Shown piece after piece: positions 32,141 to 39,983 of a DNA stretch of 41,993 bases (the stretch's first letter is position 1; every line of letters begins with the position of its first letter). The DNA lies in assembly GCA_000436695.1 (NCBI GenBank), contig HF992656.1:1-41993 (forward strand). The letters run 5' to 3'. The notes under the pieces are model-generated. The model was not told the DNA's origin. It worked only from the letters and a program-made list of their open reading frames with translations, and searched no databases. Position numbers and translations under genes: made by a program. The stretch is from Prevotella sp. CAG:1185. Its GTDB lineage: Bacteria > Bacteroidota > Bacteroidia > Bacteroidales > Bacteroidaceae.

Positions 32141-33103
32141 ATGAAATTTAAGTTATATTTGTTCTCGGCGTTGTTTGCCTCAGTTCCGCTCTTTGCCAGC
32201 GGAAGTAATGATATAAAAGTGCCTGCTGAACAGACCGGCACAGAGCTTCAGGGCAATGTTGCAGATTTTGATGACAGCTTCATAAAGAAGACCTTGCCGC
32301 TGAAAGATTTCAACAAAATAAGCGTTGAGAACGAAATAAAAATCTATTACACCAATGGCTCTAAGTATAGTGTAGAGTTTGAGGGAAGTGAGAGCGACTT
32401 TAATGCCTTAAGCTTTGATGTCTACGGTAAGACTCTTGTTATAGGCGTTTCAAGCGGCGAGGACGGCGGAAGGTCCAGCATAGATGACTGCAGTCTGTAT
32501 ATCACTGCTCCGAGTATAACCGAAATTAGTAATATCGGCTCTTTAAACTTCTACGCCAAAGACATGAAGACCGACAGTCTGACGATTGCTAACAAAAGCA
32601 CGATGAACCTAAATATAGACAATTTGAAGACGGGGCCGTTAAGAATAGTAAACAGCGGAAGTATGGAGGTTGGCGGACAGTTTAATACCGGTAGCTTTAA
32701 CCTCAAGAACAGAGCCGCATACAGCAGCGATGCCGATCTGAATGTTTCGGGCGATATTGTGGTGGATAACATTGCATCTGACGCAAGCAGCGGAAAAATT
32801 GTGGCGCGTAACGTTGTTTGGAATTGTCGTGGAACAGACGAATGTGACATAGATGTCAGTGCCGATAAATTCGTACTGAATATACTTGGTTCCGGACATA
32901 TTAGTGGACAGTTTAAGGGCAATGCCGTAAATATCAAGTGCAACGGTTCGGCACAGGTAGATATGAATGTCGACTGCAGCAATCTCACCGCCAAAGTAAA
33001 CGGCAGCGGAAACCTTGTCCTTTCGGGCACGGCCGACAAGACTGATATTGGCGGCAACGGCATTTCGAGGGTAGACACAAGCCGCCTGAACAATTTCGAC
33101 TGA
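32141..33103 (+). CDS. DUF2807 (head GIN) protein, paralogue 2, no lipobox
   Basis: A 320-residue paralogue of its neighbours. The ATG at 32141 is preferred over one at 32066, which lies upstream of the promoter. The signal peptide MKFKLYLFSALFASVPLFAS runs straight into GSNDIKV, with no cysteine in the region where paralogues 1 and 3 have Cys20-22, so this copy should be released into the periplasm or stay membrane-bound by its signal, not lipid-anchored. The entry motif KDFNKISVENEIKIYYTNGSKYSVEFEG and the repeats (SGSGHISGQFKG, VNGSGNLVLSGTADKTDI) are intact. The 3' end is nearly identical in DNA to paralogue 3. Confidence 0.88.
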   Translation: MKFKLYLFSALFASVPLFASGSNDIKVPAEQTGTELQGNVADFDDSFIKKTLPLKDFNKISVENEIKIYYTNGSKYSVEFEGSESDFNALSFDVYGKTLVIGVSSGEDGGRSSIDDCSLYITAPSITEISNIGSLNFYAKDMKTDSLTIANKSTMNLNIDNLKTGPLRIVNSGSMEVGGQFNTGSFNLKNRAAYSSDADLNVSGDIVVDNIASDASSGKIVARNVVWNCRGTDECDIDVSADKFVLNILGSGHISGQFKGNAVNIKCNGSAQVDMNVDCSNLTAKVNGSGNLVLSGTADKTDIGGNGISRVDTSRLNNFD

Positions 33104-33200
33104 TAGGGTGCTTTGGTTACCTGTTGTTCAGACAGATGCATTCTGTATAGCATACCGTTTATTTATGTCGGCAGAAAAAAACGAAAAAGTTTGTTTTTCA

Positions 33201-33226
33201 TGTCACAAATGTCATAGTCCTGCGTA
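33201..33226 (+). promoter_or_regulatory. ECF-type promoter of DUF2807 gene 3
   Basis: TGTCAC at 33201-33206, 16 bases, CGTA at 33223-33226, preceded by AGTTTGTTTTTCA. The CGTA region and leader are the same as for gene 1 apart from single changes. The sigma factor gene lies downstream with no promoter of its own visible, so this site may also drive it. Confidence 0.65.
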
Positions 33227-33261
33227 CTTATAGCAGAAGAAACATTAAAAAACTGATTATT

Positions 33262-34224
33262 ATGAAATTTAAGTTATATTTGTTTTCGGTGTTATTTGCC
33301 GCAATTCCGCTCATCGCCTGCGGCTGTTCAAACAAGAATATGGCAGTAGAAAATACCGGTATTAAGCTGCATGACAACTTTAAAGATTTTGATTCCGGTA
33401 TTATAAGAAAGACCTTGCCGCTGAAAGACTTCCATGGAATAAACGTGGCAAGTTATGCTAAGGTGTACTATACGCAAGGTTCAGAATATAAGGTCGTGTT
33501 TGAAGGTCGTGAGAGTGTGTGTAAGGGCTTGAGCTTTGACGTACATGGCGGGATACTTGTCGTAGGATTTTCGAAGGATACTTGTATTAACAGCTTTAAC
33601 TCTTCATCATGTAATTTGTATATTACAGCTCCGAATATTGACCAGCTTCATACTTCTGGCTTTTTAACTTTTTATGCAAAAAGTTTGAAGACACACATCC
33701 TTGCTGTATGCAACAATGGAAATATGAATTTGTTTATTGATAAATTGAAGGCTGACTCATATTCAATTATTAATAATGGATTCATGACAAATAACGGCAT
33801 ATTTGAAGTAGGCAGATTTGAGATGCAGAATTTTGCGGCATACAGCAGCAAGTCTGATTTGAAAGCTTCAGAAGACATGAATTTAAGCAATGGCGGCTCG
33901 GTTTATATCAACGGCGGCATTGATGCGCGTAATATATATTGGAAATCTTCTAGTGCTGACTATTGCGAGATGGATATTAATGCCGAAAATGTTGATTTCA
34001 ATATAGCCGGATCAGGAGTAATCAACGGAAAATTCAAGGGTGACGGCATTAGCATAAAATGCGACGGAGCAGCAAAAGTTAATATGGATGTCGACTGTAG
34101 CAGCGTCACTGCCGGTGTCAATGGCAGCGGAAGTATAACACTTTCGGGCACGGCCGACAAGACCGATATATATGGCAAAGGTGTTTCGAGGGTAGACACA
34201 AGCCGCCTGAACAATTTCGACTGA
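33262..34224 (+). CDS. DUF2807 (head GIN) lipoprotein, paralogue 3
   Basis: A 320-residue paralogue with a lipobox (LIAC, Cys20, followed by G and a second Cys). The entry motif KDFHGINVASYAKVYYTQGSEYKVVFEG and the strands SGSGVINGKFKG/VNGSGSITLSGTADKTDIYG match copies 1 and 2; the end is DTSRLNNFD. The middle part is the most diverged of the three, with more Phe and Met. It is probably exported to the periplasm or outer surface. The sigma factor gene begins 63 bases after its stop codon, past a compact GC hairpin at about 34234-34255 with no T run, so read-through is expected. Confidence 0.88.
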   Translation: MKFKLYLFSVLFAAIPLIACGCSNKNMAVENTGIKLHDNFKDFDSGIIRKTLPLKDFHGINVASYAKVYYTQGSEYKVVFEGRESVCKGLSFDVHGGILVVGFSKDTCINSFNSSSCNLYITAPNIDQLHTSGFLTFYAKSLKTHILAVCNNGNMNLFIDKLKADSYSIINNGFMTNNGIFEVGRFEMQNFAAYSSKSDLKASEDMNLSNGGSVYINGGIDARNIYWKSSSADYCEMDINAENVDFNIAGSGVINGKFKGDGISIKCDGAAKVNMDVDCSSVTAGVNGSGSITLSGTADKTDIYGKGVSRVDTSRLNNFD

Positions 34225-34287
34225 TATATAGTTTGTCCTGCCGGCAATGCCGGAGGATGAGATGAGTTTACGAAAATAGCGTTTTTG

Positions 34288-34761
34288 ATGACAGCAGAAG
34301 AGTTTGAAAAAGAGGCATTCGCCCTCAGACCTGAACTTAAAGCCTTGGCCTCTCGCTGGCTCGGCACACCCGATGATGCCGAAGACATGGTGCAAGATGC
34401 CATGCTGAAGCTCTGGGCCATGTGTGCCGACTTGCGCAGCCCTATAGCTCCGCTGGCACGCGTGCTGGTCAGAAATATATGCGTTGACCACATGCGCCGT
34501 CATCATTACACGCTGAGCATCGACACAACCGATGTGCCCGACCTGAGCCATGGAGCAGCCGATGCTGAATGTATAGACCGCATGATGGCTGTTGTCGACT
34601 CGCTGCCTACTGCACAGCAGATTGTGTTGCGCCTGCGCCATATAGACGGAATGTCGATGGCCGACATAGCGAAGCTTACCGGCGGAACAGAAGTCTCTGT
34701 GCGTAAGGTGCTGAGCAGGGCCCGAAAGGCTGTCAGAGAACAATATTTACATAAGATGTAA
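34288..34761 (+). CDS. ECF-type RNA polymerase sigma factor
   Basis: A 157-residue sigma-70 family factor with only regions 2 and 4. Region 2 (about 8-75) contains ALASRWLGTPDDAEDMVQDAMLKLW and the -10-reading helix; region 4 (about 100-152) has DSLPTAQQIVLRLRHIDGMSMADIAKLTGGTEVSVRKVLSRARKAVREQ with a clear helix-turn-helix. The ATG at 34288 is used; an in-frame TTG lies one codon earlier. An anti-sigma-like gene follows by 23 bases. The upstream DUF2807 promoters are likely targets, and lacking a separate promoter it would be positively autoregulated through gene 3. Confidence 0.92.
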   Translation: MTAEEFEKEAFALRPELKALASRWLGTPDDAEDMVQDAMLKLWAMCADLRSPIAPLARVLVRNICVDHMRRHHYTLSIDTTDVPDLSHGAADAECIDRMMAVVDSLPTAQQIVLRLRHIDGMSMADIAKLTGGTEVSVRKVLSRARKAVREQYLHKM

Positions 34762-34784
34762 CGACTTTATACATAAATACGGAT

Positions 34785-35297
34785 ATGAACGAACGTAAGA
34801 TAAAAGACATAGAAAGGCTTATCGAAAAATTCTTCGACGGCGACACTACGCTGAAGGAGGAGGAACGGCTATACCGCTTCTTTGCCCGCCGCGATGTGCC
34901 TGAGCATCTTGCAGGCTATCGCGATATGTTTGCCGGATTCGATTCTATGATGGTCAAGCAGCCGCGCCGTGTAAGGTTGCGCCCCGTTATAATGCGTGTG
35001 GCGGCTGCTGCGGCAGTGGTGCTGATAGTGGTGTCGGCGGTGCTGGCTTATGCCGACTATCGTGAAGACCGCTATCTTGCAAGATTATACGGCGGCAGCT
35101 ATGTCATAGAGAACGGTCACCGTATAGATGACTTGAGCGAGATAAAGGGCGACATAGAAGATGCTCTCGACAATGCTGATCGCATAGAGAAGCACATCAG
35201 TTCGTCAAGCGTTGCCGAGAGTGCCGAGCAGGACGTGCTCAACAGCATTGACGATCCTGCCGAGCGCAGTAGGATAAGTGAGATGTTAAACGAATAA
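34785..35297 (+). CDS. Anti-sigma-factor-like membrane protein
   Basis: A 170-residue single-pass membrane protein. The cytoplasmic N-terminus (1-68) is charged and helical, with the pattern IEKFFDGDTTLKEEERLYRFFARRDVP seen in Bacteroidetes anti-sigma proteins. One transmembrane helix spans about 69-90 (IMRVAAAAAVVLIVVSAVLAYA), and the periplasmic tail is acidic and helical (DIEDALDNADRIEKHISSSS). Position directly behind an ECF sigma gene supports a role in holding it inactive at the membrane until a signal arrives. No zinc motif is present. Inference from topology and context; the sequence resembles the DUF5056 group. Confidence 0.72.
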   Translation: MNERKIKDIERLIEKFFDGDTTLKEEERLYRFFARRDVPEHLAGYRDMFAGFDSMMVKQPRRVRLRPVIMRVAAAAAVVLIVVSAVLAYADYREDRYLARLYGGSYVIENGHRIDDLSEIKGDIEDALDNADRIEKHISSSSVAESAEQDVLNSIDDPAERSRISEMLNE

Positions 35298-35309
35298 AAT
35301 GTTCCTACC

Positions 35310-35720
35310 ATGATACGCAGATTAATTCTTATATTGTTTTTTACCATAGGCACGTTGATAGCCTCTATGGCTCAGAACAGCATCGACAGGCAGGTGGAGC
35401 GCTATTCGTCGATAGGGCAGAGCAGATTCACTTCGGCTGTTGAGCGCGACCCTCGCACGCGCAAGGTGCAGAAGGTTGTTAAGGTGCTTGAGCTTCATCA
35501 GAAAGGCATCACGGCGCTTATTGAGTCGTTCAGGGCTGAGGCTTCCAACGGCGACTTCACCGAAAAGCGCGACGGTAATGGATGCACGATGATCCTTACG
35601 ACAAAGAACTCGCGCCAGAACCGTGTTTATATGCTTAAGTGCGATTCGCCTTACGGATACGACAAGAACAGCAATTATTACGCACACGCCAAGGTTACGA
35701 TAATAATTAAGTATAAATAA
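35310..35720 (+). CDS. Small secreted protein of the sigma operon
   Basis: A 136-residue exported protein with signal peptide MIRRLILILFFTIGTLIASMAQ. The mature part is basic and helical at first (SIDRQVERYSSIGQSRFTSAVERDP, KVVKVLELHQKGITALIESFRAEA) and ends in beta strands (GCTMILTTKNSRQNRVYMLKC, AKVTIIIKYK). It resembles the uncharacterised DUF5024-type proteins found next to sigma factors in Bacteroides. It begins 12 bases after the anti-sigma-like gene, so it belongs to the same transcript. A periplasmic partner of the signalling pair is a reasonable guess. Confidence 0.7.
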   Translation: MIRRLILILFFTIGTLIASMAQNSIDRQVERYSSIGQSRFTSAVERDPRTRKVQKVVKVLELHQKGITALIESFRAEASNGDFTEKRDGNGCTMILTTKNSRQNRVYMLKCDSPYGYDKNSNYYAHAKVTIIIKYK

Positions 35721-35753
35721 AAAATTCGCCCGTGCGTTTAATCACGGGCGAAC
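35720..35753 (-). terminator. Terminator of the minus-strand inositol/GH25 operon
   Basis: On the minus strand TTCGCCCGTG (35753-35744) pairs perfectly with CACGGGCGAA (35735-35726) and is followed by six T. On the plus strand, where the sigma operon ends, the same stem lacks a T run, so it favours the minus direction. Confidence 0.75.
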
Positions 35754-35940
35754 CCCTCTCTCTTTGGCCGCCTTATGGCGGCAGGCATGTCGGTGATGGC
35801 ATGCTTATTATGCTTTTGTTACTGTTTGTTTAGTCTTATGTCTAATCTGAAAATTGATTTCAGTATAACCGGCTCCGGGAAATTTTTATGCCGTGAAGGT
35901 ATATTATTGCCGTAACTTTTTCTATTCTCGGAGCCGGTTC
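35720..35940 (-). ncRNA. Structured 3' UTR or small RNA candidate
   Basis: A folded stretch on the minus strand downstream of the MORN-GH25 gene. In order of minus-strand transcription it holds: AACCGGCTCCG with CGGAGCCGGTT (35939-35867, 11-bp perfect stem, 51-base loop); CTGAAA/TTTCAG (about 35862-35846); GCCGCC/GGCGGC (about 35783-35768); and a terminator hairpin. No promoter was found just upstream, so it may be the long 3' end of the operon mRNA or a processed RNA. Confidence 0.4.
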
Positions 35941-35995
35941 CGTGTTTATATCCAGGTGATTTTCAAAACGGAGTCTGCGCGTTTGCGCCGTGATA

Positions 35996-37195
35996 TTATT
36001 TTATCCTTTCGTTAATCAGAAACTGGTTAAACTGGTCGCGGTATCCGTTGAACACGTTGATGTCCACTTCGCCGGTTATTCCGCTCACCCTTCCGTCTGG
36101 GCACAGCTGCCAGAACACCAGTTTCACGTCAGGCTTGTATTCTCCGTAGCGTGCTATCCACACCATGTAGTTGTGCATAAGGTCGGGTGCTTCTGGCAGA
36201 TACTTGTTCACAAACTGCTGACTTACATACAGTATGGGCTTCACTCCCGTGTGCTTTCTTACAATGTTTAGCCACGTGCGTATGCGGCTGAACATGGCTG
36301 CGGGGCCGCCCATCGCCTTAACCTGCGACGGCGTAGGCTCAACGTCGAGCACTGGTGGAAAGTCGCCTTTGTTGAAGCGTGAGTGCTTCAGGAAATAGTA
36401 TGCCTGCTTTGAAGCTTGCGTGGTGTGCGAGAAGAAGTGGTAGGCACCGCAGTGAATGCCGTGCTTGCGTGCCTGCTGATAGTCTGAAAGATAATACGGA
36501 TTGCGCACGCTTATGCCTTCGGTCGACTTGATATACACGAACGACACGGGGTAGTTTACCGTTCCGCTCACCTTCTTGCGGCTTATCTTGCCCAGGTGGG
36601 TTATGCGCACCTTGTCCCAATGTATCGGATATTTCTTGCGTCCTTTGCCGTGTTGGTAGCGCGATATATCTATGCCGTATATGCGTTCGGATGTATAGGT
36701 AAGGCGTTCGCCGCGGAATTTTCCTGCTTTCCATTCGCCTGTGCGCACCTTTCCGGCAGCGCTCAGCGAGCATCCGAATCCGCTGTAGAGTCCGTCTTTC
36801 CAGTTGCCGTTGTAGAAACTGCCGTCATTGCCGAAGTATATGCCGTGGCCTTCCTCCACCAGATTGTTGCTGAACTCGCCTATGTAAACGCCCATTGAGT
36901 CGGTTCTTACGCCTCTTACGAGCGTGTCGGCCCTCCAAATGCTTGTTACAGTGCGTCCCAGCGAGTCGGTGGTCTGTCCCAGTCCGTCGCGTTTTCCGTC
37001 TTTCCATTGGCCGCTGTACACAATGCTGTCCTTCAGCATCAGCACTCCATAGCCGTTATATTTGCCGTTAGAAAGTTCTCCGCGGTAGCAGTAGTCGCCT
37101 TTTCTTACAATGCCCGTGCCCTCCGGTGTCTTTATCGAGCAGGCCGACATGAGCATCGTTATTGCGATTGCAGTGAGATAAATTATTTTCTTCAT
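35996..37195 (-). CDS. Lipoprotein with MORN repeats and a GH25 lysozyme domain
   Basis: A 399-residue lipoprotein (lipobox LMSAC, Cys19). Residues about 35-165 are MORN-type repeats: YRGELSNGKYNGYGVLM, YSGQWKDGKRDGLGQ, YIGEFSNNLVEEGHGIY, YNGNWKDGLYSGFG and TGEWKAGKFRGE. From about 172 to 395 it is a glycoside hydrolase 25 (muramidase) domain: YGIDISRYQ (D176), VYIKSTEG (E226), GAYHFF and the catalytic pair in FPPVLDVEPTPS (D284, E286), then LYVSQQF and VFWQLCPDG. GH25 enzymes cut the N-acetylmuramic acid linkage of peptidoglycan. The MORN part may bind membrane lipid or another protein. It overlaps the upstream gene by four bases (ATGA). Confidence 0.88.
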   Translation of the reverse strand: MKKIIYLTAIAITMLMSACSIKTPEGTGIVRKGDYCYRGELSNGKYNGYGVLMLKDSIVYSGQWKDGKRDGLGQTTDSLGRTVTSIWRADTLVRGVRTDSMGVYIGEFSNNLVEEGHGIYFGNDGSFYNGNWKDGLYSGFGCSLSAAGKVRTGEWKAGKFRGERLTYTSERIYGIDISRYQHGKGRKKYPIHWDKVRITHLGKISRKKVSGTVNYPVSFVYIKSTEGISVRNPYYLSDYQQARKHGIHCGAYHFFSHTTQASKQAYYFLKHSRFNKGDFPPVLDVEPTPSQVKAMGGPAAMFSRIRTWLNIVRKHTGVKPILYVSQQFVNKYLPEAPDLMHNYMVWIARYGEYKPDVKLVFWQLCPDGRVSGITGEVDINVFNGYRDQFNQFLINERIK

Positions 37196-38247
37196 GGCAG
37201 CAAGTTTTTTAGGGCGAGGCCGAAGTGTCTCGTGCTTATTATGGTTCCTTTATAGCTTATGCCCATCATGCGGCCGTCTGATGTATACACGGCAGCCCCG
37301 TCGGGAGCCAAGAACGGCGGCACGTCGTGCCGTCCTCTGCCGTTAGCCTTGCCGCTGAACGTGGCAGCCTTTGCCCCGTCGGCGTCATACATGTTGAGCT
37401 GACAGCCCGGATATGATGCCACAATGATGTCTCTTGAAGTGCCGGTTGCAGGCGTGAGCCACTGGTGCAGGTATGTGGGCGATGCGTTGTCGGGCGTGCT
37501 TTCGTCAGAAGTCTGTATGATTCTGAATGGCTTTTTGCTTGCAGGAGTTATCGCATTGCAGGCTATTCTTACTACTTTGTCGGCCGTGTCTCTGTACACA
37601 AGCGTGTATTTGCTCACGAGTTTTATGCTTGTCTGCTTTGCCGTTTCAGCCTTTTGGATGTTTTCGAGAGCCTTTTTTGCCTGATCCATCTGTTTTTGCA
37701 GCCGTCCGGCCAGATAGGCCATCGTGTTGTATCCGTCGTCGCTTACGTTATGCACGCTCAGATAATATTTCAGTTCTTCTTCCTTTTTGTTTAGCGATTT
37801 TATTGAGCGTTCAAGTTTTTCGGCGGTGTTTTTTATCACAATTTCAATGTTCTTGTTTGCCTCTGCGATAGTCTTGTATGCCATGCTGTCGGGGGCGGTA
37901 GTCAGAATCCTTCCGCAGCACGACGGCACGAAGGCATATTTGCTCACCCAGCATCCGTTGATAAATTCTCTGCGGGTTATCGACGAGTCGGCCTGCGGCG
38001 TGATGTTCTCAGACATGCAGCTGTCTGTCAGCGAGTCGAAGCATGCCACGGGCTTGCCCTGTACGGTCAGTTCGTAGTATGACTTATATTCAATCAGCGC
38101 GCTTCCCTGCTGCATCTGCTCTGTAGAGCGCGGCAGAAAAGACACCACGTATATAATAAGTACAATCGCCACCAGCAGGGCTGGCAGCGATTGTAGAGTT
38201 ATACGTAATACGCGTTTTCTGTTAGTCGATTTCCTCATCAGCTTCAT
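37192..38247 (-). CDS. Hypothetical membrane protein with coiled coil
   Basis: A 351-residue protein I do not recognise. A basic N-terminus and one transmembrane helix (about 18-38) are followed by a large extracytoplasmic part. Residues about 125-215 are strongly helical and charged (NTAEKLERSIKSLNKKEEELKYYL, LAGRLQKQMDQAKKALENIQKAE), probably a coiled coil. The C-terminal 120 residues are beta-rich (DIIVASYPGCQLNMYDADGAKAATFSG, PDGAAVYTSDGRMMGISYKGTI), slightly like a degenerate protease or repeat-strand fold. The ATG at 38247 overlaps the inositol synthase by 26 bases and has GGGAGG just ahead; an ATG three codons on is possible. Its stop overlaps the GH25 gene, so the three genes are coupled. 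Confidence 0.65.
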   Translation of the reverse strand: MKLMRKSTNRKRVLRITLQSLPALLVAIVLIIYVVSFLPRSTEQMQQGSALIEYKSYYELTVQGKPVACFDSLTDSCMSENITPQADSSITRREFINGCWVSKYAFVPSCCGRILTTAPDSMAYKTIAEANKNIEIVIKNTAEKLERSIKSLNKKEEELKYYLSVHNVSDDGYNTMAYLAGRLQKQMDQAKKALENIQKAETAKQTSIKLVSKYTLVYRDTADKVVRIACNAITPASKKPFRIIQTSDESTPDNASPTYLHQWLTPATGTSRDIIVASYPGCQLNMYDADGAKAATFSGKANGRGRHDVPPFLAPDGAAVYTSDGRMMGISYKGTIISTRHFGLALKNLLP

Positions 38248-39523
38248 AGCCTCCCATCTCGCGGATTGCGTTCTTCAGCATTGTGTACTGCTTGAACAGG
38301 TCGTTTACGGCCTCTTCGCCCTTTGTATAGTCGTGCATAGGGCTCTTGAGGTAGAAACTGAGGAAGCGCTGTATGCCGTAGCGTCCGGCTCTTGCAGCGA
38401 GGTCGCTGAGCAGACAGAGGTCGAGCAGCAGCGGAGCTGCGAGGATAGAGTCGCGGCAAAGGAAGTTTATCTTTATCTGCATCGGGTAGCCCATCCATCC
38501 GAAGATGTCGATGTTGTCCCATCCCTCCTTGTTGTCGTTGCGTGGAGGATAGTAGTTGATGCGTACCTTGTGGTAGATGTTGCTGTAGAGGTCAGGCTGC
38601 TTGTCGGCTTTCAGTATAGTCTCGAGTGTAGACAACTTGCTCACTTCCTTAGTACGGAAGTTCTCAGGCTCGTCAAGAACCAGTCCGTCGCGGTTGCCGA
38701 GGATGTTTGTTGAGAACCATCCGCTCAATCCGAGGCAGCGTGTGCCGATGATAGGAGCAAATCCGCTCTTAACCAATGTCTGGCCAGTCTTGAAGTCTTT
38801 ACCTGCTATAGGCATCTTGGTCTTTTCTGCCAGTTCCCACATTGCCGGTATGTCGACAGTTGTGTTAGGTGCTCCCATGATGAATGGTGCGCCCTCTGTA
38901 AGTGCTGCGTAAGCATAGCACATAGACGGTGCTATGTGTTCACGGTCGTCCTCTTTCATTGCTTTTTCAAGAGCGGTGAGTGAACCGTGTACAGGCTCAT
39001 ATTCAGGTACGTATATTTCAGTTGATGCAGCCCAGATAACAACGATTCGTGCGCATCCGTTCTTCTCTTTGAATGTGCGGATATCTTCACGCAGCTGTTC
39101 AACCATGTCCCAGCGTGTGGCAGCATCCTTAACGTTGTCTCCGTCGAGTCTCTTTGCATAGTTCTTGTCGAATGCAGCCTTCATCGGGACAATCTTCTCG
39201 AGCTCGTCGCGCACCGGATTGATGTCTTTCTCTTTTAACACTTCGGCATACATTGCTGCCTGATAAGCGTTTTGGGGATATACATCCCATGTACCGAACA
39301 CAATGTCGTTGAGGTTTGCCAGCGGAACAATCTCTCCGTAAGCAAGATATTTCTTATTTTCGCCTCTGCCGACACGTATTTTGTCATACTGTGTCATTGA
39401 ACCGACTGGTTTAGCCAGTCCTTTACGCGTCATAAGTACACCGGTCATGAATGTTGTAGCAACAGCTCCACAGCCGACTACCATAATACCCAGTTTACCT
39501 TCTGCAGGTTTTACGTTTGCCAT
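38222..39523 (-). CDS. myo-Inositol-1-phosphate synthase
   Basis: A 433-residue enzyme converting glucose 6-phosphate to inositol 3-phosphate with NAD. The Rossmann start is GIMVVGCGAVATTFMTGVL; family blocks include ASTEIYVPEY, FIMGAPNTTVDIPAMWELAEKTKMPIAGKDFKTGQT (catalytic lysine region), LGLSGWFSTNILGNRDG, and IDIFGWMGYPMQIKINFLCRDSILAAPLLLDL. This is the MIPS type found in Bacteroides and Prevotella, where it supplies inositol for phosphatidylinositol and inositol sphingolipids. No phosphatidylinositol synthase gene is adjacent; instead it heads a three-gene operon with a coiled-coil membrane protein and a MORN-GH25 lipoprotein. Confidence 0.94.
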   Translation of the reverse strand: MANVKPAEGKLGIMVVGCGAVATTFMTGVLMTRKGLAKPVGSMTQYDKIRVGRGENKKYLAYGEIVPLANLNDIVFGTWDVYPQNAYQAAMYAEVLKEKDINPVRDELEKIVPMKAAFDKNYAKRLDGDNVKDAATRWDMVEQLREDIRTFKEKNGCARIVVIWAASTEIYVPEYEPVHGSLTALEKAMKEDDREHIAPSMCYAYAALTEGAPFIMGAPNTTVDIPAMWELAEKTKMPIAGKDFKTGQTLVKSGFAPIIGTRCLGLSGWFSTNILGNRDGLVLDEPENFRTKEVSKLSTLETILKADKQPDLYSNIYHKVRINYYPPRNDNKEGWDNIDIFGWMGYPMQIKINFLCRDSILAAPLLLDLCLLSDLAARAGRYGIQRFLSFYLKSPMHDYTKGEEAVNDLFKQYTMLKNAIREMGGYEADEEID

Positions 39524-39588
39524 TTTTGTTTTGTTTAAAGATTTTTGTTATTATGTTTTATAATTCAGTTTCAATTGTTTGCATTATG

Positions 39589-39596
39589 CAAATGTA
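39589..39596 (-). promoter_or_regulatory. Inositol synthase -7 promoter element
   Basis: TACATTTG on the minus strand, 65 bases before the ATG at 39523. The base pattern 19-20 bases upstream is A/T-rich but lacks TTTG. Confidence 0.5.
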
Positions 39597-39704
39597 ATAA
39601 AAACTTTTTATGATTTATTGGTTTTTATATATTTTTGTATACTTTTCGTTGATTTTGCTTTGTTAATCAGTAAAATTGGTACACATTTATTGGTCTTTCT
39701 TTTG

Positions 39705-39712
39705 TAAATTTG
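39705..39712 (+). promoter_or_regulatory. -7-like element ahead of the PatB leader
   Basis: TAAATTTG, followed by GCAG, matches TAnnTTTG; no TTTG at the right distance. It would give a leader of about 340 bases for the PatB gene that includes the two short reading frames. Confidence 0.45.
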
Positions 39713-39800
39713 CAGTGTCGCGGAACGCTCTGCTTACGATGGAAAATATTAATAATGAGGAATTTGTCTTATATGACGTTCTCTTAATTTGCTTTGTCTG

Positions 39801-39983
39801 ATGAATTTTAACTTTGTTTGCAGCGTCTTGCAGACATTGTCCGTATGCATTTATGATAATGGGGCTTTTTATGCAGAATTATTGTGTCGGGCTGACTGCT
39901 TGAATTGTAAACAAATTTTAAATACGGAAGACTGCTGTATAGCTTTTGCCGAAGATTCGTGCTTTGATTCGGTTTGGTCATGA
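39801..39983 (+). CDS. Possible Cys-rich 60-residue peptide upstream of PatB
   Basis: An uncertain frame, MNFNFVCSVLQTLSVCIYDN onward, with eight cysteines in 60 residues (C7, C16, C29, C33, C36, C45, C46, C54). It starts inside the stop codon (TGATG) of a 20-codon frame at 39739-39801 that itself lies soon after a -7-like box. It has no signal peptide or known motif. It ends 78 bases before the gene for a probable cysteine/cystathionine lyase, so a Cys-sensitive leader peptide is conceivable; chance is equally possible. Confidence 0.25.
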   Translation: MNFNFVCSVLQTLSVCIYDNGAFYAELLCRADCLNCKQILNTEDCCIAFAEDSCFDSVWS

